Below are positions 9,567-18,931 of a stretch of 44,775 nucleotides of DNA, one piece after another (position 1 is the stretch's first letter; the number at the start of each line of letters is the position of its first letter). The position numbers and the translations under genes are program-made. The stretch comes from Candidatus Aminicenantota bacterium (GTDB lineage: Bacteria > Acidobacteriota > Aminicenantia > Aminicenantales > Aminicenantaceae). The DNA lies in the NCBI GenBank assembly GCA_016926925.1, contig JAFGNQ010000138.1, positions 1 to 44,775 on the forward strand, written 5' to 3'. The notes below the pieces were generated by a model. That model saw nothing but the letters and a program-made list of their open reading frames with translations, was not told the origin of the DNA and did not search any database.

Positions 9567-11678
9567 ATGAAAAATTCAAAATGCCGTCCAGTCCTTGTTT
9601 TCTTAATCTTGCTTTTGGTATCCAGCCTTATCCCCGCACAGAAGAACGAAGCCGTCCCAGGCCTGACACTGGAACAAATCATGGCTATAATCGATACTGC
9701 TTCCGGAGAGCATGCTTTGAATCACATCCGGCAGTTGACACTGCACCACCGCTGGTTCGTCTCGGACGGCTATCACCAAGCCGCCCTCTACATCCAAAAG
9801 CGGGCGAAAGAGTACGGCCTGAACAAGGTCGGCATAGAGACATTCCCGGCTGACGGCAAGATTCACTATGCCACGGACAAGAGCTATCCGAAATGGACAG
9901 TCCGGTCCGCACGGCTGGCTCTTGTTTCACCCAATCAAAAACACCTCGTTTCCTGGGCGGAGAATCCGATAACCTTAGCCACCTACAGCCGGACTGCAGA
10001 CGTGACAGCCGAACTTATCGATGTGGGAAAGGGGACCGATCCATCGGATTACGAGGGGAAGGATGTCAAAGGAAAAATCGTTCTGGCTTCGTCCCCACAG
10101 GGGGAAGGACGGATCGACTTCGTCCAGCGCCTGGCGGTGATGGAACGGGGCGCTGCAGGAGTCATCTCCTATCGCAGCTATTACTTAGATGATTTCCCGG
10201 ATCTCATCACCTGGGATCACATCTTCACACATGAATTCAACGGAAAGCAGTCCACTTTCGGATTCTGCATTCCCAAACGCATGGGATGGGAGCTGCAGAG
10301 GCTTTTAAAAGAAAGGAAAAAAGTCGTTCTCCGGGCCGAAGTGGATGCGGACATTTCCCCGGGAGAGTACGAAGTCGTCAAAGCCTGCATTCCGGGGACG
10401 GATCTGGCTGATCAGGAAATCTGGTTCACGGCCCACCTCGATCACACCCTGCCTTCGGCTAACGATAACGCCAGCGGCAGCGCGGCCATCCTCGAAACGG
10501 CCAGAACCCTTCGCACTCTGATCGATTCCGGGCTTCTCCCAAAGCCGCGCCGCACCATTCGCTTTTTCTGGGTTCCCGAAATATGCGGGACTTATGCCTA
10601 CGTCGCAAAGCACCTCGAAGAAACGAATAAAGCGGTTGCCGTCATCAACATGGATATGGTCGGAGAAAGCCAGACGTTGTGCGGCTCCGTCTTCAGAATA
10701 ACGCAAACCCCGGATTCGACACCCTCCTGTTTCAACGACATTCTGGCCATGAATCTCGAGTTTCTCCTCTCCCACGAATACAGGCCGGGCAGAGAATTGA
10801 CCGATCCCCTTCTCGTAGTTTCATTGACAGGAAGCAGAGAGAGCTGGAATGCACGGATGATTCCGTATTCGGGTGGAAGCGATCATTATGTCTTCATGGG
10901 CGGAGTGGTCAACATTCCCGCAACCATGTTCGGCAGCTGGCCTGACTATTTCTATCACTCGAGCGGGGATACTCCGGATAAATCGGATCCCACCCAGTTG
11001 AAACGGGCGGTTGTCCTGGGATCCATGGTGGCCGGATCCATGGCCAACCTGAATACCCAATCAGGACTTGAGCTTGTCACCCGGATTTTCACACGATCAA
11101 AAAAACGGTTGGATGATTCCTCTATTAAAGCCCAGGTATTGCTTAAGAACAGTGAATTGACGGGGAAGGACCTTAAAGAAGCCCTGAATATCCTGCAATG
11201 GACGATAGTTAGGGAAAAGAAGACGATGCAGTTCCTGTCACGCCTCCTGCCTGAAGAAAACCTAATCGACACTGAGATAAACAAATACACGAAATATATT
11301 GATCTCCAATCCGGATCTCTCGAACGCACCATAAGAGATGAGTACGCAGATCTTTGCCGGAAGAAACAAAAAAAGCCCCAATCTTTCGCTCCAACTGAAG
11401 AGGAAAAGTCGGTGAAGGGCTTGATCCCCATTCGGAACCCAGCCTTTCCAGGCCCGATTTCCTGGGAATATCTCGCAGAAAAGATCGAAGACACCTCCAT
11501 TCTCGATTTCCCTTTTACCGGTCTTCAAGTCTACGAGATAGGCGCGTTTATCGACGGCAAACGGAGCGTAGCGGATATCCGGAACGCCGTGAGCGCCGAA
11601 TGCGGCCCGGTCAAGATCAGAGATGTCCTTGCCTACCTCAAAGTTCTGGAGAAAGCCGGACTTGTCACATTCAAATAA
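9567..11678 (+). CDS. Exported M28-type zinc peptidase with PA domain (paralogue 1)
   Basis: Predicted secreted aminopeptidase-like enzyme, 703 residues. It begins with a signal peptide (MKNSKCRPVLVFLILLLVSS) behind AAAAGGAG. A protease-associated insert lies at about 145-215 (DYEGKDVKGKIVLAS). The zinc site is recognisable: His290 in AHLDH, bridging Asp300 in ANDNASGSA, Glu338 in WVPEICGT, Asp363 in NMDMVGES and His464 in FYHSSGD. The SDH loop (Asp439-His440) is also present. The residue before Glu338, usually the catalytic glutamate in an EE pair, is Pro337. A C-terminal module of about 45 residues (DGKRSVADIRNAV ... LEKAGLVTF) follows a helical linker; I do not recognise its function. Two paralogues (11772-13880 and 28970-31102) share the whole layout. 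Probably co-transcribed with the next gene, 93 bases away. Confidence 0.88.
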   Translation: MKNSKCRPVLVFLILLLVSSLIPAQKNEAVPGLTLEQIMAIIDTASGEHALNHIRQLTLHHRWFVSDGYHQAALYIQKRAKEYGLNKVGIETFPADGKIHYATDKSYPKWTVRSARLALVSPNQKHLVSWAENPITLATYSRTADVTAELIDVGKGTDPSDYEGKDVKGKIVLASSPQGEGRIDFVQRLAVMERGAAGVISYRSYYLDDFPDLITWDHIFTHEFNGKQSTFGFCIPKRMGWELQRLLKERKKVVLRAEVDADISPGEYEVVKACIPGTDLADQEIWFTAHLDHTLPSANDNASGSAAILETARTLRTLIDSGLLPKPRRTIRFFWVPEICGTYAYVAKHLEETNKAVAVINMDMVGESQTLCGSVFRITQTPDSTPSCFNDILAMNLEFLLSHEYRPGRELTDPLLVVSLTGSRESWNARMIPYSGGSDHYVFMGGVVNIPATMFGSWPDYFYHSSGDTPDKSDPTQLKRAVVLGSMVAGSMANLNTQSGLELVTRIFTRSKKRLDDSSIKAQVLLKNSELTGKDLKEALNILQWTIVREKKTMQFLSRLLPEENLIDTEINKYTKYIDLQSGSLERTIRDEYADLCRKKQKKPQSFAPTEEEKSVKGLIPIRNPAFPGPISWEYLAEKIEDTSILDFPFTGLQVYEIGAFIDGKRSVADIRNAVSAECGPVKIRDVLAYLKVLEKAGLVTFK

Positions 11679-11771
11679 GCTGTGCATGCTTAGCCTGGAC
11701 TATTCAAAAAAAACATCGATTTAAAAAGCATGAATCAATGAAAAAATCAATATGGACGCAGGGAGGTCTGC

Positions 11772-13880
11772 ATGAAAGATAGCACCCGAAAGGGCTTCGT
11801 GATTTTTTTTGTTTTTCTGGCGTTCTCAACACAAGCGGCTGTAGCCAGGGATACATTCCTCCTGCCGAAAGGCTTGCTGGAATTGCTGGCATCAGAAATC
11901 TCAGGGGAAGAAGCCTTCGAACACGTGGTAAACCTTTCGGGTTGGCCAAAAAACAGGAGTGAAGAGGAATACAAAAAGACATTCTATGAAGCCAAGTACA
12001 TCCTCGAAAAGGCAAAGGAATATGGATTGGCAGATACGAATATTGAATATTTTCCTTCGGAATATGACGAGTGGGACCCCGTCTCGGCCGAACTCTGGAT
12101 CGTTGAGCCTTTCAGAAAAAAACTGGCCGATTTGAACAGGGTGCACCTCTGTCTCATCCAGTACAGCAAGTCCACGGAGACGATTGCCGAGCTCGTCGAT
12201 GTGGGCGAGGGGACATCGCCTGAAGATTACGAGGGGAAAGATGTAAAAGGAAAAATCGTCCTGTGCAGCGGATACGAAGACACGGTGAACACTCAAGCCG
12301 TTCAGATGCGGGGTGCATTGGGAATCATCTGTTATCGATCGTTATACTCTAATGAGCACCCGGATATGGTCAGCTGGGGAGGCTATTCTCAACCTTACAA
12401 AAACAGCCAGGAAAAATACACTTTCGGATTCATGATTTCCCCCAGACAAGGAAGCCAGTTGAAGCAGATGCTTCGGAATTATAAAAAGGTCGTCGTCGAG
12501 GCGCGAGTCGAAAGCCGGACACATCCGGGAAAACTGGACGTTATCAATACCGTCATCAAAGGAAGAGAGCTGCCCGACGAGGAGATCATGCTCATGGCTC
12601 ATTTGTTCGAGTATTACTACAAACAGGGAGCCAACGACAACAAGAGCGGAAGTGCGGCCATACTCGAGGCGGCTCGGGTGATCGACAAACTCATCAGGGA
12701 AAAGAAAATACCTCAACCCAGAAGAAGCATACGGGTATTCTGGGAACCCGAAGGTTTGGGAACCTTTGCCTGGCTGAAAAAATACCCGGAGGCGGCATCG
12801 CGACTCAAGGCTGTCATTGACATGGACATGGTGGGTGAAAGCCATCAAAAATGCGGAACCGTATTCCGGGTGATAACGACTCCGGACTCGCTTCCCCACT
12901 TTTTCAACGATGTGATGAGGAATTTGACGGAGTACGTCGCTATTCAAAGCGGGATAGGCGAACGGATCGAATCGAAATCAGCAGACGAGCTCATTGCCAG
13001 CCCGGCAGGATCCCGGGACCCTTTTTACCACAAATTCATCCATTTCAACCCCAGGATGTACAATGAAACATGGTTGGCAGCTCCGCACATCCTGTTCCAC
13101 TGCGCCCCTGATCCTTTCTACCATTCGAGTGAGGACAGGCCTGACAAATGCGATCCCACCCAGCTCAAAAGGGCGGCTTTTTTGGGAGCCTCTGCGGCAC
13201 TCTACATGGCCGGTCTCGACGAGCGTGATATCCCGCGGTTGAGTGCACTCGTTTTAGCTGGAGGGGAAAAACGCTTGGCTGAAGCCCAGGGAAAGACCCT
13301 TTCCCTTCTCGCAGAAAGCGATGAAACCGATCTTCAGCAAAATTATAAGGAAGCCCTGAACATCGTCCGGCACGGTCTTCAGAGAGAAAAAAGCACACTG
13401 GCCTCCATCGGGAAATACCTCCACCTCGATAAGCATAAGACTGCCATGTTGGTAAAACTGATGACGCAGAAAGAAGGGTCGGTTTTCTTCCAGGTAAAGA
13501 ATTACTACGCTTTTCAATGTAAAAATATGAATCTAGACTCGAGCGAACCATCTCTCTCCTCAGAGGAAAAGAAACAGGACCGATATATTCCCGAGCGAAT
13601 ATTGGGACTGGAGTACCTGGCGGACTTCTATTACCTCGAACGAACGTTGAAAGACGACACGATCAAACAGAAGCTCGGGTTATATAAAACAGACTATTTG
13701 ATACCTTGGGAGGCGCTCAACTTCGCCGATGGGAAACGGAGCATTTGCGATATCCGTAACGCCCTCGGAGCTGAATTCAGTCCGATCCCGATCCCTCTCG
13801 AGGCGGTTGAAGAATATTTTCGCGCTCTGGAGAGAGCAGGCGTCGTTAGAATCACACAGAAAAAATCGCCCTCTGAATAA
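11772..13880 (+). CDS. Exported M28-like peptidase (paralogue 2, diverged active site)
   Basis: 702 residues with signal peptide and a GGGAGG five bases before the ATG. Same order as paralogue 1: helical N-terminus, PA-like insert (DYEGKDVKGKIVLCSG), zinc domain, helical linker and the DGKRSICDIRNAL C-terminal module. Expected zinc ligands are His277 (AHLFEY), Asp289 (GANDNKSGSA), Glu327 (WEPEGLGTF), Asp352 (DMDMVGES) and His451 (FYHSSED). Differences from a textbook M28 enzyme: the HxD motif reads HLFE, the EE pair reads PE, and the SDH loop is replaced by a segment NPRMYNETW. It may have altered specificity or be inactive. The gene ends convergently against the S8 trio, with a gene-free 301-base gap between. 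Confidence 0.82.
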   Translation: MKDSTRKGFVIFFVFLAFSTQAAVARDTFLLPKGLLELLASEISGEEAFEHVVNLSGWPKNRSEEEYKKTFYEAKYILEKAKEYGLADTNIEYFPSEYDEWDPVSAELWIVEPFRKKLADLNRVHLCLIQYSKSTETIAELVDVGEGTSPEDYEGKDVKGKIVLCSGYEDTVNTQAVQMRGALGIICYRSLYSNEHPDMVSWGGYSQPYKNSQEKYTFGFMISPRQGSQLKQMLRNYKKVVVEARVESRTHPGKLDVINTVIKGRELPDEEIMLMAHLFEYYYKQGANDNKSGSAAILEAARVIDKLIREKKIPQPRRSIRVFWEPEGLGTFAWLKKYPEAASRLKAVIDMDMVGESHQKCGTVFRVITTPDSLPHFFNDVMRNLTEYVAIQSGIGERIESKSADELIASPAGSRDPFYHKFIHFNPRMYNETWLAAPHILFHCAPDPFYHSSEDRPDKCDPTQLKRAAFLGASAALYMAGLDERDIPRLSALVLAGGEKRLAEAQGKTLSLLAESDETDLQQNYKEALNIVRHGLQREKSTLASIGKYLHLDKHKTAMLVKLMTQKEGSVFFQVKNYYAFQCKNMNLDSSEPSLSSEEKKQDRYIPERILGLEYLADFYYLERTLKDDTIKQKLGLYKTDYLIPWEALNFADGKRSICDIRNALGAEFSPIPIPLEAVEEYFRALERAGVVRITQKKSPSE

Positions 13881-13923
13881 CCAAAGATTTATTATAAAAA
13901 CGGATAATAAGACATGTACTGAA

Positions 13924-14150
13924 GTGCGACAAAATGAATATGAAGGGATGGCAGAAGCGAAAGGGAACCCGGCGAAACCGGAGGGCGACTGAATGAACAC
14001 GCGATAAATCGTCTGTAGGATCTTTCCTGGTTAGCAATGTGTATTGAGTTAAGTAACATCTAAACGACCGCAGATCCACAGACGACAGGCCAGCCAAGGA
14101 GAGCGAGCCGCTTTCCGTTTGAGCCGCATGGTGGTTGGTGGGGGGGTCTT
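13924..14150 (+). other. Possible degraded group II intron remnant
   Basis: The 301-base gap 13881-14181 holds no gene. It contains GTGCGAC at 13924-13930, which matches the conserved 5' end of group II introns, a small hairpin (CCGG-CGAAA-CCGG) at 13970-13982, and near the right end GAGCCGCATG (14121-14130) followed by a G-rich run, resembling part of domain V and what follows it. No reverse-transcriptase frame is present and the length (about 230) is too short for a full ribozyme. The middle of domain V appears deleted. This is pattern recognition only. Location between two convergent gene ends would suit a group IIC insertion. Confidence 0.3.
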
Positions 14151-14181
14151 CGGCGAAAACGGATTGCGGCGAGCTCAGTTT

Positions 14182-15747
14182 CTATTCATTATTCTCAGCT
14201 TCCTGCTCCCGTTTTTCCAGCTCCGCCATTCTCTTCTTGAAATTGTCTTCGATCGACTTCATTTTTTCGAGATAGGTTTGCAGTCCTTCTCCGACGGATT
14301 TTTCGGCGTCAATCAAACCATAGCCGGTCTTTGCGTGAAAATTTTTAAATCCGAGGATGCGGGGATCGGCTGAGTGGGTCATGATTTCATAAATTCGTTG
14401 AAAATACTGGCCGCTGAGCTCCTCTCCTGTTTTGGGGATCTTGGATGACAGAAGTGCCACGAGGCCGCAGGTAAAGGCGGCTGCCCAGGTATTATCCCGA
14501 ACGGAAGACGCTGTATCAAGCGCCTGTAGCTTCATAAAATCACCGATAAAGGCCGGTGCGGCGACGGATAAATAATGCGATACTCCGGAACGATTCCAGG
14601 GCACAGGGGCATTCCGCCTGTCTGGAACAACTCCGGCCACTGCAATAGTCGTTGGGTAATGTGCCGGAAATTGGTGTGCCTTTTCCGGGTTTATGTCCAT
14701 ATATCCGCCGTTGGGACAGACGATAATGACATTCTTCTCATAGGCAAACTGGCAGGCCTCCTTCAAAAACTCAAAGTCAATATCGAAGACAGAGGTCACA
14801 AGAAGGGCATCCATACCGTCATATACTGCCTTATAGATGGCTTGGGCCGTCTGCATGGCGGGCCAGTAGGCATAACCGGACTTCTGGTCATCGATAATTT
14901 TATAAATTGCTATCTCCGACCCTGGCGAAGCGGATGCCAGAATCGAGGCTGCAACAGTGCCCCGTCCGTTATCATCATCGACGGAGACTTTTTCTTCCAT
15001 CCAGGACGGTTTCTTCCGGCTGATCAGGCTGAAACTCGTTTCAAGATTGACAGAACCTGAATTCATGAGCCCGGATTCGCCGCCGAGTCCGGAGCTGATG
15101 ACTCCGATCTTTACACCTTTCCCATTGGTGGTGATATGAGCCTTTTTAAATCGGGAAAGGCGAAATCCCCATGATGAAATTACTCCAATCGAAGGAATAT
15201 TCGACGACTGTAGAAACCCACGTTTTTTACATGAAGAGCTCCGCCCTTGGAATGATGACAACACGAGATCCAGACGGTTGCGATCCTGGGGATCGAATTC
15301 CTCGCTTCCGGCGCTGCTCGTTGTCTTATCAACGAAGAGAGACCGGACAAAACTTGCGGCTGTCTGTTTCGAAAGCGCGATAAAGCGTGATTCAAATTCT
15401 TTCAGAGCATTTTTTGATCCGTTTTTTATCAACGCATCAAAATCAGGTCCTTCTTTCAAATACATGATATTGACGAGATTTTCATAAATGTCGGGGATAT
15501 CCGTTTCTGCATTTTCTATTCTTTTGACACACTCCGGAAGCAGACGGAATTTCAATGGGTGCAGTCCGAATTCCAGCTTGAGCTCCCTAAAGAACTCTTC
15601 TTTCCCTTTCCGGAAGACGGCATCCGGGTTCGGTGAATTCCCGCTCGAATCTTGAAAGGAAAACACGAAAGCCGAGGAACACAAAATACAAAAGAGAAGA
15701 AAAATCGTTTTTCTTGTTTTAGGCGTCGTCGAGTTGACCATTTTCAT
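14182..15747 (-). CDS. Catalytically dead subtilase homologue, exported (S8 paralogue)
   Basis: A 521-residue member of the local S8 family with a signal sequence (TIFLLFCILCSSAFVFS) and the shared helical N-terminal domain (about 40-165). Aligned by eye to its tandem neighbours, all three catalytic residues are replaced: Asp by Ser218 (GVISSG), His by Arg262 (DNGRGT) and Ser by Trp421 (DNTWAAA). The fold elements between them are kept, for example YKAVYDGMDALLVTS and the C-terminal FHAKTGYGLIDAEKSV. It also has an extra charged coiled-coil tail (about 490-521). The frame is open and free of stops, so this is a maintained pseudoenzyme rather than debris. It starts three bases after the stop of the upstream gene, which implies translational coupling. 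A binding or inhibitor-like role for the active paralogues is possible but unproven. Confidence 0.85.
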   Translation of the reverse strand: MKMVNSTTPKTRKTIFLLFCILCSSAFVFSFQDSSGNSPNPDAVFRKGKEEFFRELKLEFGLHPLKFRLLPECVKRIENAETDIPDIYENLVNIMYLKEGPDFDALIKNGSKNALKEFESRFIALSKQTAASFVRSLFVDKTTSSAGSEEFDPQDRNRLDLVLSSFQGRSSSCKKRGFLQSSNIPSIGVISSWGFRLSRFKKAHITTNGKGVKIGVISSGLGGESGLMNSGSVNLETSFSLISRKKPSWMEEKVSVDDDNGRGTVAASILASASPGSEIAIYKIIDDQKSGYAYWPAMQTAQAIYKAVYDGMDALLVTSVFDIDFEFLKEACQFAYEKNVIIVCPNGGYMDINPEKAHQFPAHYPTTIAVAGVVPDRRNAPVPWNRSGVSHYLSVAAPAFIGDFMKLQALDTASSVRDNTWAAAFTCGLVALLSSKIPKTGEELSGQYFQRIYEIMTHSADPRILGFKNFHAKTGYGLIDAEKSVGEGLQTYLEKMKSIEDNFKKRMAELEKREQEAENNE

Positions 15748-15750
15748 CTC

Positions 15751-17226
15751 TCAGCGAGCTCTCTCTTGGGCCAGGAGAGCAGCACTCTTGACCGTCTTTT
15801 CCGCGTCAATCATTCCGTAGCCACATTCGGGTGTGAATCCATCAAATCCCACTCTCTGAGGATTGGCATTTTCACGGACCAGCCTCATCAATGTTCGGAC
15901 ATAGTCACCCGGAACCTCTTCTCCGGTTCGGGGATATTCGGATATAACCAGAGCAAAGAGTGCATCTACGACCGGAATCGCAGCCGAAATACTGGGAATG
16001 AAGGCATCTTCCTCACCTACATACGTAGGAAAAGCACCGAAGATATCATTCGGAGCGACGACATCGTTCGTCTCGCCCGGAGCACACACATCCCAATAGC
16101 CGTAAGTTCCGTCATCGCGTTTCTCTGCCGCCGTTACAGTGAAAACAGTATCATACTGGGCGGGAAAGTTCAGAACATTACCCTGCTTGTACCACCGGCT
16201 GTACAATCCTCCGCTGACAACGACACAATTGCGATCAAAGGCATACTGACATGCCTCCCGCAGATAATCCACATCGAGCGAGGCTCCCGAAGCGCTGATG
16301 CTGATGATATCGTTCCCGTCATGAACGGCTTTGTAGACGGAGGCGGCGATCATGCACTGCATCAAAAGCTGATATGCAGGATCATTTTGAGTGTCACCGT
16401 CTCCGAACTTGTAGACGGAAATCTCGGCTTCCGGAGCGAATCGGGCGGCAACCGATGAGATAAGCGTTCCATGCCAACCCCAATCCACCAACGGCGCATC
16501 TGTAGCCCACGGTTTCCCTTCCCGGCCAACCAGGCTGAAATGCCGCCCCCATTTCGTTTCCTTAAAAATGGGGTGGCTCATATCGATTCCCGTATCCAGG
16601 ATGGCGATCTTCGCGCCTGCTCCTTTGGTGATTGCATGCGCCTCGCGAAACCGAGCCGCATCCAGAGCCCCCTGTTTGTCAAATTCAGGGCTCAAAGGCT
16701 TTTTCGCTTCGCTGACTTCCGGGGCATCGAGTTTGGCATTATAACCAAGAGAACGGATGACGAGGTCAAAAGCATCCAAATCTTTGTATTTTGGAAAATC
16801 CTTTCTAAGAAGATCCGTAGAAGGAGTAGTCGCAAAAAAGGCTTCGATGAACATATTCGCCGAAAATTCCGCCAGTTCCAGATACATCTTACGGAAACGC
16901 GATCTTGAGGCACCGTTTCCCTTCTCCAGGAGAGCCTGGAACAACGGTTCATCCTTTTGATAGAAAATATTGATGAGCAATCCATACAGCCTGGGCTGCT
17001 TCGTATCCGTTTCCAAGATTTTTGTGATCTCCGCCTCGGTCAGAAGATCCTTCTTCGGATGGCTCGATATTTTTTCTTTTACAGTCGTGTAAAAGGTTTC
17101 CCGTCCATTCTCAAAAAGGATATCCATCCAGGCCTGGTCGTCTTTTTCTTTTTTGCAGCAAATCCCCGGCAAAAGAAAACCGAGAGCGACACATATCATA
17201 AGAAAGCATTTCAGTTTGGGGTTCAT
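15751..17226 (-). CDS. S8 subtilisin-like protease, exported, middle of tandem trio
   Basis: 491 residues. An AAAGGAGGAG ribosome site precedes the ATG. The N-terminus is hydrophobic and ends in GICCKKEKDD, a weak lipobox-like site, so lipoprotein anchoring is possible. The helical N-terminal domain (about 30-165) is followed by the catalytic domain with Asp211 (AILDTGID), His252 (DWGWHGTLISS) and Ser414 (PSISAAIP). The Gly-Thr before the serine of typical subtilases is Ser-Ile, and where the oxyanion asparagine is expected the sequence reads VVVSGGLYS, so that residue seems absent. The C-terminus FTPECGYGMIDAEKTV is shared with the neighbours. It sits 24 bases after the upstream paralogue. 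Confidence 0.88.
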   Translation of the reverse strand: MNPKLKCFLMICVALGFLLPGICCKKEKDDQAWMDILFENGRETFYTTVKEKISSHPKKDLLTEAEITKILETDTKQPRLYGLLINIFYQKDEPLFQALLEKGNGASRSRFRKMYLELAEFSANMFIEAFFATTPSTDLLRKDFPKYKDLDAFDLVIRSLGYNAKLDAPEVSEAKKPLSPEFDKQGALDAARFREAHAITKGAGAKIAILDTGIDMSHPIFKETKWGRHFSLVGREGKPWATDAPLVDWGWHGTLISSVAARFAPEAEISVYKFGDGDTQNDPAYQLLMQCMIAASVYKAVHDGNDIISISASGASLDVDYLREACQYAFDRNCVVVSGGLYSRWYKQGNVLNFPAQYDTVFTVTAAEKRDDGTYGYWDVCAPGETNDVVAPNDIFGAFPTYVGEEDAFIPSISAAIPVVDALFALVISEYPRTGEEVPGDYVRTLMRLVRENANPQRVGFDGFTPECGYGMIDAEKTVKSAALLAQERAR

Positions 17227-17250
17227 GGGCTCCTCCTTTGCTTATTCTTT

Positions 17251-18753
17251 CTACTCTCCCTTTGGCGGCATTTCATTTCGCTGAGAGTTTAACCGTTCAG
17301 CCTCGCTTACCATCCGCTCGGCATCAATCAATCCATAACCGCATTCCGGAGTAAATCCTTCAAAACCACAGCTTTCCGGGTTTGCGCAATCGGTCAGAAT
17401 TTTTTTTATCGTCTCGAAATATTCGCCCGGCATTTCTCTCCCCAGCCGTGGGTATCTGGAGACGGCAAGGGCAACGGCCGCAGCCGCAATGGGCACGGCA
17501 CACGAGATACCAGGGGCGTACTCATCCTTTTCTTGGACATAGGTAGGATAAGCTACAAATGGAGCGCATGGAGCGCCCACGGTCGTAGTAACTTCCGGTG
17601 CTGCGATCGGCCAATAGCCGTAGCTTCCGTCTTCTTTCTTGTCGATCCCAGTGATGGATATGGTCGTCTCATAGCTGCCGGGGAAACTGTAATTGTTACC
17701 CAAATACTTCCCAAGATAATAGGGACTTGCCGTGACGATGATGACATTGTTGTCATAAGCATATCGGCAGGCTTCCCTGACATAAGGGAAGTCCCGCCCT
17801 AATCCGGCGCTGATATTGATGACGTCGTTTCCATCGTGAACGGCTTTAAAGATGCTGGCCGCCATGAAATGCGCCAACAGCAGAGGGTACGGAGCATCAT
17901 TCATGGTGTCGGCATCCATTCCTTTATAAAGCGTGATCCGTGCTTCCGGTGCATACCTGGCAACGATCGAACTGACAACGGTCCCATGCCAACCCCAGTC
18001 GACAGCCGGAGGATCGACAGTCCAAGGCGGGCCGTCACGGCCGACAAGGCTGAAATGCTTTCCGAAGCTTGTCTTTTCAAAAATGGAATGGCTGGCATCG
18101 ATCCCGGAATCGATAACGGCTATTTTAACACCATCACCCTTCGAGATCCGGTGCGCGGTCCTGAATTTACCGGCGTCCAATCCCCACTGTTTGTCGAACT
18201 CCGGGCTCAGGGGATTGGCGAACATGGTAACTTCGGGGACGTCCAAACGGGCGTAGTACCCTATCGAGAGGAGGATGAGATCCACCTTGTCTTTGTCTTT
18301 GAAGCGCGGCTGGACTTTCCTGATGAAATCCGGATTAAGACCGGATCGAAAAAAACTTTCGACGAAATTGTGTGCTGCAAATTCAGCCAACTCTAAATAC
18401 ATTTCCCGGCATCGGGCTTTGGATTCATCGCTTCCATGATTCATCAAAGCCGCAAAAACGGGCTCTTCTTTCTGGTAGTAGAGGTTGATCATGATCCCGT
18501 ATGTTCTCGGAAAGTCCTTCTCGATGGCCAGAATCTTGGCGATCTCGGAATCGGCTAGCTGTTTTCTATCAGGATGAGAGCTGATTTCCGAGGCTATCGA
18601 TCTGAAAAAAACATCTCTGCCTTCTTCAAAGACTGAGATTCGCCAATCGGCGTTGTTCTTGACCTGACTGCAGGATATATTCCAAAGACAGAGAAAAAGG
18701 AAGCAAACGAAGAAACAGGCCCAAGAAACATTTTGGTTGCATCGAAGTTTCAT
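17251..18753 (-). CDS. S8 subtilisin-like protease, exported, first of tandem trio
   Basis: 500 residues, promoter-proximal gene of a three-gene operon. The N-terminal hydrophobic stretch ends in NISCSQ, which could be a lipidation or signal cleavage site. A helical domain (about 36-170) precedes the subtilase domain with Asp215 (AVIDSGID), His256 (DWGWHGTVVSS) and Ser417 (GISCAVP). The oxyanion asparagine expected after the central strand VIIVTAS is not evident (SPYYLG). The gene is divergent from an ECF sigma factor gene across a 178-base gap, so its promoter may be a target of that sigma factor; this is inference. A GAGG lies five bases before the start. Confidence 0.88.
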   Translation of the reverse strand: MKLRCNQNVSWACFFVCFLFLCLWNISCSQVKNNADWRISVFEEGRDVFFRSIASEISSHPDRKQLADSEIAKILAIEKDFPRTYGIMINLYYQKEEPVFAALMNHGSDESKARCREMYLELAEFAAHNFVESFFRSGLNPDFIRKVQPRFKDKDKVDLILLSIGYYARLDVPEVTMFANPLSPEFDKQWGLDAGKFRTAHRISKGDGVKIAVIDSGIDASHSIFEKTSFGKHFSLVGRDGPPWTVDPPAVDWGWHGTVVSSIVARYAPEARITLYKGMDADTMNDAPYPLLLAHFMAASIFKAVHDGNDVINISAGLGRDFPYVREACRYAYDNNVIIVTASPYYLGKYLGNNYSFPGSYETTISITGIDKKEDGSYGYWPIAAPEVTTTVGAPCAPFVAYPTYVQEKDEYAPGISCAVPIAAAAVALAVSRYPRLGREMPGEYFETIKKILTDCANPESCGFEGFTPECGYGLIDAERMVSEAERLNSQRNEMPPKGE

Positions 18754-18931
18754 GACATCCTCAAATTTTTTTCTCTAAATTTAAAAACAGATACTAAAAT
18801 TTGCCGGTTGTATTCGCAACCAGCAACCACTTCTAAGATTTGAAAGCCAACGATCCTGTATCATTTTTACTAATCTATGACGCCACCCTTGTTCAATTTG
18901 TACCATTTTTTATGTTACCATCAACAGGAAA
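18754..18931. promoter_or_regulatory. Divergent control region between S8 operon and sigma factor
   Basis: A 178-base AT-rich gap that must drive transcription both ways. It contains a small inverted repeat, GGTTG-N6-CAACC, at 18806-18821, which could be an operator or the mark of an alternative promoter. A weak TTGTTC-N16-TATGTT pair (18889-18916) precedes the sigma gene. Neither is strong by consensus. Confidence 0.3.

Noticed and set aside
15652..16458. A 268-codon plus-strand frame
   Set aside because: Antisense to two S8 genes and spans their junction; no motif, no start signal.
18806..18821. GGTTG-N6-CAACC as a transcription terminator
   Set aside because: It lies between divergent starts and has no T run; an operator is more likely, and even that is weak.
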